Part shown: positions 50,192-59,800 of the stretch, one piece after another | Layout of the letters: each line of letters begins with the position of its first letter | Position numbering within the stretch: position 1 is the first letter of the stretch | Assembly (NCBI GenBank): GCA_020284085.1 | Contig: JACEVL010000802.1 | Location: 124,001-188,000 of the forward strand | Length of the DNA: 64,000 nt | Source of the DNA: Aporrectodea caliginosa | Lineage: Eukaryota > Annelida > Clitellata > Crassiclitellata > Lumbricidae | Reading direction: 5' to 3' | The notes under the pieces: model-generated | Database searches by the model: none | Told to the model about the DNA's origin: nothing | What the model saw: the letters and a program-made list of their open reading frames with translations, nothing else | Made by a program: the position numbers and the translations under genes

Positions 50192-50641
50192 TTAATTAAA
50201 CAATTTAATTTTAAAATCATCACTCCTACTGCGAGAGGTATGAGCTACTAAGCATAACGAATCTCCTTCGTTTATGACAACTTCCGAATCGGAATCGTTT
50301 AAAATTGTAATGACGATGTCTGCTACATTTTTTTCGGTAACGACTTCTCCTTCTTGTAATACGCATCCGCTTGCTATGATTTCCTGTTTGAGCTGCACTT
50401 TACACCATCCTCTCAGCATTCGAACGCCGAGTCCGAGCTTAATCGTTTCAGTTTCTTTAGGTTTAATCGTTATCGTTCGTTGAGTAAAAATCTCATATAC
50501 TTGGCAGCCTGGGTGCTTTACGGGTTTGTGGACCACTTCATTCTTAGGTAACCACTCTACAGGGTTTATTGGAAAGTTTTTCGAATGAACGGGTTTCGTC
50601 CATCCCATTTTATGTATCGGTCTTATCCAGTTTCGAGACAT
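50192..50641 (-). CDS. dUTPase-fold-like protein without catalytic motifs
   Basis: 149 residues. Residues ~47-135 follow the strand pattern of trimeric dUTPases: an ITIKPKETETIKLGLGVRML strand pair (family: proline/Glu-rich turn then LGL-V), a central VLQEGEVVTEKNVADIVITI segment, and the closing NDSDSEVVINEGDSLCLVAH, very like the family's final N-S...I-KGD-IAQL element. The Ser-containing motif 2 and the Asp/Tyr-Arg-Gly motif 3 that bind substrate are not present, and the glycine-rich motif 5 is missing. A structural role in the virion is therefore more likely than dUTP hydrolysis. The fold call is pattern-based inference. Confidence 0.5.
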   Translation of the reverse strand: MSRNWIRPIHKMGWTKPVHSKNFPINPVEWLPKNEVVHKPVKHPGCQVYEIFTQRTITIKPKETETIKLGLGVRMLRGWCKVQLKQEIIASGCVLQEGEVVTEKNVADIVITILNDSDSEVVINEGDSLCLVAHTSRSRSDDFKIKLFN

Positions 50642-50670
50642 TTTTATAAATAGGAAATTTAATTTTTAAA

Positions 50671-51264
50671 TTATAGCAGCCACCCGAGAATCGGAATGTT
50701 TGAAAATGGAGAATTAGGTCCGAGTATGAGTCCCGCTCCGTCTACGAACCCTTTACCAGTTTTCATATAGAGACCATCTCCTCGACCATCTAATCCAGAT
50801 CCCCTCCACGGTTTTAGGTAAAGACCTTCTCCTTGTTGAACGATCTTGGCGTTTCTGTCTCCTCTTCTGATGTATATCACACCTCCGGATCCGCTAATTT
50901 TATCGATAGCTTTCGAAGCAGCTGCAGAGCCTAAACCGGCTAAAGCTCCCTGTGCTAAACTAGGAAGAAGGAATTTAGCACCCGCTGCTAGAAACGGTAG
51001 TATAGCGCCGATGAATCCGCCTTCCACTTTAGCGTTGTGGACTAACTGCGTTTTACTCATTTTAATCGTCACACCAGTTCCATTCTCATCCGCTTTAATC
51101 ATCTTTTTAATTTGCGCTTGAGTTAGAGCTAATACGTATTCTCCCGACAGATCATCGTGATTTAGTCTAATACTCACACCGTCACATCCCGCCTCAAGCG
51201 CTCTTTTAATTTTGTCTTTCTGTCCTTCTGAAATATTAACTTTTATATTCTTGTACCGACTCAT
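50671..51264 (-). CDS. X-like / core-type virion protein
   Basis: 197 residues. N-terminal domain (1-78) with SIRLNHDDLSGEYVLALTQA, then VEGGF (80-84), a candidate adenain site, directly followed by a hydrophobic amphipathic helix region (FIGAILPFLAAGAKFLLPSL), and a C-terminus with the repeated GEGLYLKPW / GDGLYMKTG motifs. This matches the Polinton PX / adintovirus X-type protein, often compared with adenovirus internal proteins. Cleavage at VEGG/F would expose the hydrophobic segment; this is inference. Frame intact. Confidence 0.75.
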   Translation of the reverse strand: MSRYKNIKVNISEGQKDKIKRALEAGCDGVSIRLNHDDLSGEYVLALTQAQIKKMIKADENGTGVTIKMSKTQLVHNAKVEGGFIGAILPFLAAGAKFLLPSLAQGALAGLGSAAASKAIDKISGSGGVIYIRRGDRNAKIVQQGEGLYLKPWRGSGLDGRGDGLYMKTGKGFVDGAGLILGPNSPFSNIPILGWLL

Positions 51265-51274
51265 TTTATATATA
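51262..51274 (-). promoter_or_regulatory. TATATATAAAATG start-site motif, X-like gene
   Basis: TATA-like box joined to the ATG within the 34-bp gap to the upstream penton gene. Confidence 0.5.
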
Positions 51275-51298
51275 ACTAAGATAAACTTTTAATAGTAC

Positions 51299-52090
51299 TC
51301 ACGCTTCTCTGATGTGAAATCTAATCGATAATTCTTCTCCTCTGAGGTTAACCAACTTTCCATTTTGGTCGGTAAGCTTCGTTTCCATCGATGAAATCGT
51401 GCTCAGCGTGACTGGAAGATACACCAAATTAGTGGGTACTTCGATAATTTTATAACCAGGTCCCACGTTAGGAAAAAATGAATATATCACGTTCGCCGTC
51501 GATCCGTTGGTATACGAAGCCCCGATTACATCGCTCGTTACCCTCAAACTGGTTATGTTCATTATGTTTACTATTTGTTCGGATTCGTTATATCCATCCG
51601 AATATGTCCCACTATTGAAACCTAGGACCGTTCTAATCGAGTTGTTCGATGTAAAATCAACTACATAAAGAGGCGCAATAGTTAGCACGGACTTTAACGT
51701 ATTAGTGTTAGGTTCTATCGAAATATTAGGTCGTGAGTTTTCAACGTCGTAATGTCCGTTGTCTTTCATAACTCTCTGCAGGTAATCGTTTACATCTGTA
51801 ATTTCATAACACCCCTCCGGGACGTTTACATCGAACCACGTAACGCCTTCATCGGGTGAATATCTAAAGTTGTTGTTTGTAGCGTCCAAATTCGGAAAAC
51901 TAAAATAAGTCTCTAGATTAAGAAGAGACATTTCGTACTTTTTACTAGCGTCTAGTTCGATTAGTGGATTAAACCGAGTCCTAATCTTCGCGCTCTTTTT
52001 ACTCAACAAAATATAAAAAGACGATTTTGGGCTCGTGTTACGTTCCACTTTTTCCATAATAGTCGACAGTTTTTCGAGAGCAGATTCCAT
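51299..52090 (-). CDS. Minor capsid (penton) protein
   Basis: 263 residues. It has the conserved N-terminal strand LIELDASKKYEMSLLNLETY and a single jelly-roll pattern (NNFRYSPDEGVTWFDVNVPE, YEITDVNDYLQRVMK, IRTVLGFNSGTYSDGYN, PVTLSTISSMETKLTDQNG). In the family it forms pentamers at the capsid vertices. It lies between the X-like protein and the packaging ATPase, all read leftward. The start at 52090 is preceded by TATATAAAAAGA. Intact. Confidence 0.88.
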   Translation of the reverse strand: MESALEKLSTIMEKVERNTSPKSSFYILLSKKSAKIRTRFNPLIELDASKKYEMSLLNLETYFSFPNLDATNNNFRYSPDEGVTWFDVNVPEGCYEITDVNDYLQRVMKDNGHYDVENSRPNISIEPNTNTLKSVLTIAPLYVVDFTSNNSIRTVLGFNSGTYSDGYNESEQIVNIMNITSLRVTSDVIGASYTNGSTANVIYSFFPNVGPGYKIIEVPTNLVYLPVTLSTISSMETKLTDQNGKLVNLRGEELSIRFHIREA

Positions 52091-52116
52091 TCTTTTTATA
52101 TAATGAGATTATTATT

Positions 52117-52905
52117 TTAAATAGTCGTCGGTATGTAGAATTCATCGAACCCACATCGATACTTTCCTTTGTCAGCGCCACTAGTTGAATCGATTACTAG
52201 GAATCCATGCGGACGTTTCCAAACAGTTTTGCATAGTTTCTTAAACTCATCCTTAGGCATGTCCATACTCGCGTGGTCGTTGTATATATGATTAATATTT
52301 TTCTGATCTTGTGGAAACAAACAGATAAAGTTTGCATTCTCTCTAATCGTCTGTCTCGGCAGTTTGAAATAATTTTGAGCGAGGTAGAAACAGTCAACAT
52401 TGCTATGCCTTCCTCGGATGTAGTACGATTCACACTTGTGCTGCTTTTCTAACTGAAGATCGTCAAAGATCATCAAGTTCTTCTTCTCACGATTCAAATC
52501 TCTAGGATCGGGCACGTCTTCAGAACTTTCAAAAAACTGACAGTTCATGTCGGTTTTCTCGGTACAAATTTTAGCCACTTCCTCAACGAAGAACGCTGGT
52601 GACACGTCAAGCTTCATAATATCGTCTTTAATATCGAATAGTCTAACGATTGCTTCTTTCGGTAATTTTTCTTCGAACGCTTTCTTAAGTATCTTATACT
52701 CCGGTTGAAAGAGAGATCTTCCGAATACCTGTAGGTTATCGTAGTCTAACCATTCAGGTCTTAAGAGTAAATTCAGTAGTAAAGTCGTCTTCCCACAACC
52801 AGATTTCCCTACGATTAAACCTCTTATACTTCTAGGTAATAGCGGGCTGTTAAATCTTTTCGATGCATTTTCGTTCCACGATAAATCCTTAACTTCCATA
52901 GTCAT
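52117..52905 (-). CDS. FtsK/HerA-type genome-packaging ATPase
   Basis: 262 residues from the ATG at 52905; the open frame extends to 53058, but that part overlaps the divergent PLA2 gene and lacks homology. Walker A GKSGCGKTT (33-41), Walker B LMIFDD (144-149), and the sensor-like FYLAQNYFKLPRQTIREN (173-190). Length is typical for Polinton/adenovirus-class packaging ATPases. It would drive DNA into preformed capsids. The start is fused to TATATTAAAATG. The divergent PLA2 start is only 33 bp away. Confidence 0.92.
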   Translation of the reverse strand: MTMEVKDLSWNENASKRFNSPLLPRSIRGLIVGKSGCGKTTLLLNLLLRPEWLDYDNLQVFGRSLFQPEYKILKKAFEEKLPKEAIVRLFDIKDDIMKLDVSPAFFVEEVAKICTEKTDMNCQFFESSEDVPDPRDLNREKKNLMIFDDLQLEKQHKCESYYIRGRHSNVDCFYLAQNYFKLPRQTIRENANFICLFPQDQKNINHIYNDHASMDMPKDEFKKLCKTVWKRPHGFLVIDSTSGADKGKYRCGFDEFYIPTTI

Positions 52906-52938
52906 TTTAATATAAATGTTTTTGTATTTAAAATAACG
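52906..52938. promoter_or_regulatory. 33-bp divergent promoter between ATPase and PLA2 genes
   Basis: Only TTTAATATAAATGTTTTTG and a few more A/T-rich bases separate the two start codons, so both promoters must lie in or overlap this spacer. Confidence 0.55.
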
Positions 52939-53454
52939 ATGTATTGCGTAAAGTGTAAGAGAAAAACCGAAACGAAAGACGTTCAGAACGTCGTCAGTAA
53001 AAATAATAGGTCTATGCTTCGAGGCGTATGCGCTGTATGTGGAACTACTAAAACTCAATTCGTGAAAGCAGCAGAAGGAGGCGACCTCGTCAGTGCTCTA
53101 AATTCAGTTACAAGTGGCATTAAGCTACCGTGGGCTAAATTCCCAGGAGAAATGCATTTGCCTGGTCATTCATTTACGGGACCTGGAACTAGGTTAGATT
53201 TGAGACTGAATCCTGATGGAACACCGAAAGAGTGGTCTAAACCAGTTGACAGGGTCGATAATGCGGCATATATTCACGATTTAGCTTACGATCAATACCC
53301 CGATACGGCTAATAGGAATGTAGCTGATAGAGCGATGATTAATGCTTTGAATAATATTTCTAACCCGAGCTTACGAGAACGAATAGAGAGGAGTTTAGTT
53401 AAGCCTATTTTATCAGCTAAATCGAGTTTGGGATTAGGTTTAAAAAAAGCTTAA
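52939..53454 (+). CDS. Zinc-ribbon plus phospholipase A2 domain protein
   Basis: 171 residues. The N-terminus is a Cys4 zinc ribbon (Cys3, Cys6, Cys31, Cys34; MYCVKCKRKTETKD), similar to the DUF5679 family. The C-terminal half resembles the parvovirus VP1-type phospholipase A2: calcium-loop-like FTGPGT (79-84) and the catalytic HDLAYDQY (His113-Asp114) after PVDRVDNAAYI. In parvoviruses this activity breaches the endosome membrane; a similar entry role is inferred. The frame is intact and its stop overlaps the region where the integrase begins. Confidence 0.85.
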   Translation: MYCVKCKRKTETKDVQNVVSKNNRSMLRGVCAVCGTTKTQFVKAAEGGDLVSALNSVTSGIKLPWAKFPGEMHLPGHSFTGPGTRLDLRLNPDGTPKEWSKPVDRVDNAAYIHDLAYDQYPDTANRNVADRAMINALNNISNPSLRERIERSLVKPILSAKSSLGLGLKKA

Positions 53455-53456
53455 AA

Positions 53457-54376
53457 TGGACTGACCAACTAGCGGATGAATTACATAAACCCGTAGTAAG
53501 GCATTTTAGAAAAAGGAAGGTGTACGTCGGGGGTATAGACAACATTTGGGCAGCTGATCTGATCGATATGCAGGCGTTCGCTAAAGATAATGATAACGTG
53601 AAATACTTGTTAACGGTTATAGATATATTTTCAAAGTATGGTTGGATCGTGCCACTGCATGATAAGAGCGGAAAATCTACGGCTAGTGGTTTCTTGAAAA
53701 TATTAAAGAGCGGAAGAAAACCAGGTAAATTATGGGTTGATAAAGGAAAAGAATTTTATAATAAGGATGTAAAGAATTTAGTTGAGTTGTATTCCACTGA
53801 AAATGAGGAGAAATCGTGTGTAGTCGAACGTTGGAATAGGACGATGAGGGATAAAATGTTTAAGTATTTTACAGCTAATTCTACTCGAAGATATATCGAT
53901 GTATTAGGTGAAATGGTTAGTAATTATAATAACGTGAGACATTCTTCTGTAAAAATGACTCCCTCTAAAGCGAGCCTGAAAAATAATGAAAAGACTGTAT
54001 GGATGAATTTATACGGTGATGAAATTTCAGAACCCATTAAGCCTATGTTCTCGGTAGGTGATAAAGTTAGAATAACGAAGAAAAAGACTACATTTGAAAA
54101 AGGATACACTGCTAGGTGGTCGGAAGAGGTGTTTACCGTGTCTGGAGTTCAATACACTGATCCTCCAACATATAAGATTAAAGATTATAATGGAGAAGAA
54201 ATTCAAGGCTCATTTTACGAGCAAGAGCTACAGAAGACGACTCAAGAAATATATAGAAGGTTATCAGGATTGAAAAAGTGATTAGAAAACACGGGAAGAA
54301 ATCTTTGGTTAAATGGCTTGGTTATCCTGAGTCCTTCAATTCATGGGTAGATAACGAAGATTTAACGACCGTGTGA
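53457..54376 (+). pseudogene. Retroviral-type integrase with chromodomain, defective
   Basis: Main frame to the stop at 54279-54281. An N-terminal HKPVVRHFRKRK segment precedes the rve core: AADLIDMQAF (first Asp), LWVDKGKEF (second Asp) and VVERWNRTM (Glu), then an SH3-like C-terminal region (FSVGDKVRITKKKTTFEKGY). There is no HHCC zinc domain. Defects seen: no ATG in frame (the ATG at 53456 meets TGA at once; GTG at 53520 is an unlikely start), only 28 residues between the second Asp and Glu against about 35 in the family, and a frame change near 54270. In the following frame, 54278-54376 encodes a chromodomain-like RKHGKKSLVKWLGYPESFNS ending 10 bp before the terminal repeat. The enzyme inserts Polintons and makes 6-bp duplications. 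Confidence 0.88.
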
Positions 54377-54386
54377 TGACGACTGA

Positions 54387-54571
54387 TCGATACCTTGGGA
54401 ATTTCCAATAGTTTCAATCGATGAGTTATAGCGAGAACTTGGGTATTATATATAAATATGGTTTATTATTGGTTCAATTTAATTTGTAAAATCTAACCTA
54501 AGTTATGGGAGAATCACAGATTTTTATGTAGCTCATTTGTAATGCGCCAGATAGCAACAAATATAACTACT
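54387..54571 (-). repeat. Right terminal inverted repeat of copy C
   Basis: Reverse complement of 46005-46189, ending AACTACT. The terminal dinucleotides AG/CT are typical of Polintons. Confidence 0.92.
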
Positions 54572-54577
54572 TTGGTT
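54572..54577. repeat. Right target-site duplication, TTGGTT
   Basis: Perfect copy of 45999-46004. Confidence 0.9.
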
Positions 54578-54917
54578 GAAACTGGAAACATAGATTCATT
54601 GCTATGAATCTGGTTGCATGTTCTCAAAGCGGCCCTACGGAGATTAGTAATAAAAGCTGTCATCTGGATAATGTGCAGCGAGGACTATCAGGCTCTGGAC
54701 ACACAGGGAACATATTTGCGCTGAAGAATACGCACCCTTTCTGCGCCGGTGGACCGGAGACCACATTGTGATCCTCTGGCTCACGTCTGCATCTCCCAGC
54801 TATGTTGCCACATGCCACATGTTCTAGTTAAATCTGATGCCATTGTTCATGTGCTTAAAGTTGTTAAGTTAACCTTTTGCTATTAAAAAAACATCGTCTA
54901 ATGTATGTTTGTCTGTA
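54578..54917. other. Right flank of copy C
   Basis: No gene or repeat recognised. Confidence 0.4.
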
Positions 54918-55012
54918 GGTATGTATGTATGCATGCATGCATGCATGTATGTATGTATGTATGTATGCATTTATGTATGTATGTATCTAGGTATGTGTGA
55001 GTATGTATGTAT
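54918..55012. repeat. (ATGT)n / (ATGC)n microsatellite
   Basis: GTATGTATGTATGCATGCAT and similar tetranucleotides. Confidence 0.92.
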
Positions 55013-56822
55013 GTACCATTAGACTTTTACTGATAATTGATGGCGGTGTCAAAGAAGCATCTTATACGTCAGTTGTTTCTATTATTTGCTATACAAGACA
55101 TTAAGCAGAACTCAGATCACCCATTCGTCTTCTCCTACTTTTAAGCACTATAACCAGCGTCACAAAGTGACCCGTCAATTAGGGTGAGAGCTTCCTATGA
55201 ACATATAACTACCACCACCAGCATCACCATCATAATTATGCGCTGCATATGGGACCTATGCTGTGCCCATTAATCGCAGGCCGAATAGTTGCTATGGCAG
55301 AAATGAATTTTTATAATTAGTGTTCCAGTAGGGCTGAGTAGGCCATTCAATATATATATAGCACACGCCAGCATATCAATACATAGGCCTATTCGTATGC
55401 ATACTACGAATGTGCATACATATATAAATACATACATGTACGTAAATTAAAAAAATCATGCATGAGCCAGCCGATACAAGATCACTACAACTGTGACATT
55501 GTTGTTTCTGCAAATGCCCCGGCCTCCTGATTTTTTACTTGCACTCTTCTACCCATTAACTTGGATTTTTTGCAGGCAGTTCAACATTTCAAAGTACATC
55601 CCTATGCACTACGCCGCTATCTCACCGTGTCCTCTGTCTGTGATATTTTTGCAAGAGTTCACGAATAACAGTTTAACACGTCCGTTAATGTGAATGCAGA
55701 TGCGTGTGTCTTTGTACATGAATACATGTATGATTGTATGTATGTTTATAATTATAATATATAAATATGTATAAAGTCATCTTAATATAATTATATCTAT
55801 TTAGCTACATTTGAAAAGCGCTGTACACATGGCTATTTTGTCTGATCTAAACAAGTGTGCTTTTAGGTCGTTTGAAAAATATGCTGCAAGGAGAGAGTGA
55901 ATTAAATGCAACATGAGCTATATTGTTATGTATAGGCCTACATCTGCAGTAAAAGATTAATGCAAGAGAAATGTCTATTCATTTCGAGAAGAACATACAG
56001 AACTTTATAGCTCGTATGTTATTCCTTAACTTTTACTAAGCTATTACTTCATACTGTACTATCTAGTCTTTTTCTGTGTACACCTACATGTTAATACATT
56101 AAACGAATATAATGATAATGATGAGTTTAAATGACCGCATTTTTAAAATGCAACACACTACACTGGATATCACTTACAATCCGGATGTCTATTATATAAT
56201 TGTCTGTTAATGGATGTGTTGACTTTAGACTGCGCTGTAAATAGAGTTTGAACTCGTTCAGTCGATTGTCAGTCACATGGTGGCTTATATGTGTGCAGGC
56301 TAATAATATTGGAGTCTTGCAGTGAGTTTTTATTAGCGTTGCGCCATACGTTCCGGCTTTGGACTCAGTGTATGTTGCGATTGGAATTGTAAGTATCATC
56401 TTACACAGGCTTTGGCTTGCGCTATAATACCGCTGCACCTTCTTCACCTTGTTTCTTGAACTGTAGGCATTTGATGTAATAGAAAACATAATGTCTTTTA
56501 TTAGAAAGCCAATTGCGAACAGCGTATATTTTGGCCTATAGTTTAAATTCTACTTCTAGTAGGCTACAGGAAACGTATCCATTCCATCTAACTACTTGAT
56601 ATTAACCAACTTAACGAATCGATTATTGAATTAAAAGGCTAATATTCAGGGTGAAAACGCGGTCGATTGTCGATCTCTCGGAGGTGAAGCCACTCTGCTC
56701 CCTTCGTCTCATCTGTGTTAGGTGACTATTTCAACCCTTAACTGAACTATGCTACAGTTAATATACATGAGAGATCGTTGATGCTGTGCTATTTCTCAGC
56801 GTGTCCTAAATCTTGCGACGTC
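55013..56822. other. Upstream region of the third receptor gene
   Basis: 55330-55500 resembles 32500-32690 and 20040-20170 (TACATGTACGTAAATT; CACTACAACTGTGACATTG). 56205-56235 resembles the start of the upstream module at 33290. The sequence just before the ATG (CTTGCGACGTCATG) matches 33845-33858. No other gene is supported. Confidence 0.5.
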
Positions 56823-59800
56823 ATGACCCACTTCGGATGGTTTCATCTGGCTCTCGTGGTTCTTCATTTCGACAGTGGAGCAGGTAAATTAACTATTTCC
56901 GATATATAGGGCAATTTCTATAGCGCTATTTCTCAATAAAGCAGGAAGATCTATGAGGTTAAAAGTCAAAGCAGAATTAAGATACGGAAAAAACAGATGA
57001 AAGACATGCCTTGTTTGTCCGTCTACCTGTCTAACTGTCTAATCTATTGACATCTTTATAGTTATTCCCAGGACATCACTCTGTGGTTGCTTCGGATGAA
57101 ATTACAATCAAATAGCATAATCCATCGAAGCCTTGTAAAAATCTCATGGACCAAAAGCACAGAGAAAGGTACCGGTGAGTCGTTGATATGAAATAGACGA
57201 GTCTTCTGTATGTATCTGAGCTTTTATATAGCGCATATTACAAACCATTTATATTATTCATACTACAGCTGAATGGCATTAAAGAAATGATTGAACAAAC
57301 TGAATCATTAATTCGGGCCAACGATCGAGGAATCGTATTCGTAAACTCCAAACATCTACTGCGCCACTCGAAAGCCAAGCGCAGGGCACCAGCTTATTCA
57401 CGAGCGCTGTGTCGAGTCAGAGGGGTTGCCCGAGATCCCAAGAGCCCAACAGCTCAAGTGGGTGGGGCGCATCAATAGTCAGAGCAACCACTGCCAGAGT
57501 GCAATATCCTTTCGTCTAAGGTGTGATCATGAAAGACAGATTGGTGTAATGCAGTAGTTTGCGAACTTAAGACTGATTATGGTTTCAGGCAGATATTGAA
57601 ATCGATCCTTTGCTCAATTTGTATCCAGTACAATTCATGCAACATAGGCGTCATGTCATGTCATGTCACGTGGCCATCGTCGCTACACGACGGTTGGCTA
57701 CATGAATGGACCCTCACTGTCCAGTGTTTTCTGTCTCGTGCCACGTTCATTAGGCCAGCACCCACAAGTCCGGTCCAGTTCAGGATGTTGTCGATCCACG
57801 ATATTCTCGGCCTTCCTCGTCCTCGAACCCCTTCCACAAGACCTGTCATCAGGCTGCTCTCGATGTTTTCGTGTGGCTGTCTTATGATGTGGCCAAAATA
57901 TCGTATACAGTTTCCGAGTTTTCGTGTGCGCCAATAGTTCCTTTCTGGCCCTCGCTGATTTGTTCACCCGTTCGTTAGACATCATTTTCGTACACATGAT
58001 TGTCAAGAGTTTTCGGATACACTTGTTTTCAAATGCTTGTATACGCCTTTCTTCCTCTTTCTGTAGCGTTCAGGCCTCTCATCCATACGTCGCCACTGAC
58101 CACACCAATGCCTTCATCAATCGCAGTTTGGTATCGTTGCTGATCGATTTGTTCTTCGATAATCTTCGTCAGTTTGACCAAAACCGTCATCCCCATGGCC
58201 AGCCTTGCTTTCACTTCACTCGTGCAATTGGCATATTTTGTAACCCTACTCCCTAAGTATACAAAGGAATTAACTTGTTCCAGTCTTCCTGTGCCCACCA
58301 CCGTCTCCAACACCTCCTCAGTATTCGTCATGACTTTCGTCTTTGCCATGTTGATCGACATGCCATATTCTGCTGCAGCACTTTCGACGCGTTTCACGAG
58401 TTCTTGAAATTCTTCCGGTGTTGTGGCCAGTAGGACGATATCGTCAGCGTATCTGAGATTGCTGAAGGTCTTCCCACCAATCCTAAATCCCCGGCGAAAC
58501 CCGTTAGTGCCTTTCGCATCATTTGTTCTGAATGTTAAACAGCGTGGGGAGAGGTTGCATCCCTGTCGAACACCTTTTTTAACCTTGAACCATGTTGAAG
58601 TGTGGCCATCTGTTCTGACATTAGCCTGTTGTTGTCTGTACAGATGCCTTAATAGTTAGACCAGATGAGGTGGAAAATCCATTTCGAGCATGGATAGCCC
58701 TAGTTGTTCGTGTCGGACCCTGTCAAAGGGTCACAGGCGTAATATGCTGATATTTAGCGGTGCCTGTTATGACACTTCTGAGAGCATTGAACGTACTGCC
58801 AATCTGCCATTGCAGTTAATGCGGATTACCCTTATTGATATAATTGAGAAGGGAGTAATAGTATTCGAGTCTGATATAGGTAGCAGTGTTCTAGCTAATG
58901 TGATTCAGGCAGCAGAAGACAAGACTGTTCAGGATAGCAGTCGACAAGTAGTGAACTACGTTGAGTGGAACATGATGTAAACAGAAGCGGACACATAACA
59001 TAACCTTATGGCAGGCCGGAAGACAAGACAGCGGGCGCATGCGGTTGTTGATTTAGAAATAGATTGACAATTGATTGAGAATGAGGTGCGATGTGAACGA
59101 AGTTAGAGTGAGATCAAATAGACCGGACAAGTGCTCGAAGCCACTATGGTCCTATGGGTGTGCATTGACAGATCCCGACAATCGTTTCTATTTATGCAGC
59201 CTCGATCATCTTTTACCCACTTAACTTTGTAAAAACAAGCCCATCCTCAGCGGGACTAGTCCCGTCTGGGTGCCCATTGTTCTCACTAACAACGACATTG
59301 TGCTGATTAAGTTTATCAAGCCTGTCTCACATGTAATATTGAAATATGCAACTCTATGTCTTGCTACTGCTTGTTTTTTTACACTTCTCCTGATTGTTTT
59401 TTTTATGTATGTTGCACTTGTTATAGCGCCCCTTCAAGATTTCTACTCAGAGGCGCTTCCGACTACAGCGCGGACACTGAATCGGAGTTTCACGCCGAAG
59501 TGCATGAGCAATTGCGAGTGAAGGACTTGCCCAGGGTCCCTACGCGGCGGCTTGAGGTGGATTCGAGCCCGCAATCCTCCGTCTGCAAGGCACCGAACAT
59601 ACCCCTACACCACCGCGCGTGTATGGGATCAATAAATTGAATTGAATTGATGCCGTGAAGGATTATTTGATGATCAGCTATAAACCTAACCGCTCTGTCT
59701 GTCTGACTTTCTGCCTCTCTGCCTGCCTGCCTTCACCCTCTTAGTGTTGTTTTAGTTTTGCGTTGAGTTTTAGTTTTAGTTATTATTAGTTTTACATGCT

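Larger units (their letters stand above)
46005..54571. mobile_element. Maverick/Polinton copy C, both ends present, internally deleted
   Basis: An 8,567-bp element with AGTAGTTATATTTG at the left and its reverse complement at the right, flanked by TTGGTT on both sides. Left to right: polymerase N-terminal fragment (+), deletion junction, truncated major capsid gene (-), pVI-like (-), DUF8207-like (-), two-helix protein (-), dUTPase-fold-like (-), X-like core protein (-), penton (-), packaging ATPase (-), zinc-ribbon PLA2 (+), integrase (+). Typical Polintons are 15-20 kb. The missing ~6 kb corresponds to most of the polymerase plus the HNH, protease, fibre and SAP/NUMOD genes seen in copy B. 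Confidence 0.95.

Noticed and set aside
52906..53058. Extended N-terminus of the packaging ATPase
   Set aside because: It is antisense to the zinc-ribbon coding region and lacks the start-site motif seen at 52905.
53520..54281. Integrase starting at GTG 53520
   Set aside because: Homology to integrases extends upstream of this codon, so it is only an open-frame boundary.
57287..57478. 63-aa basic ORF in intron 1 of the third receptor gene
   Set aside because: No domain, no conservation with paralogues, within repeat-rich intron sequence.
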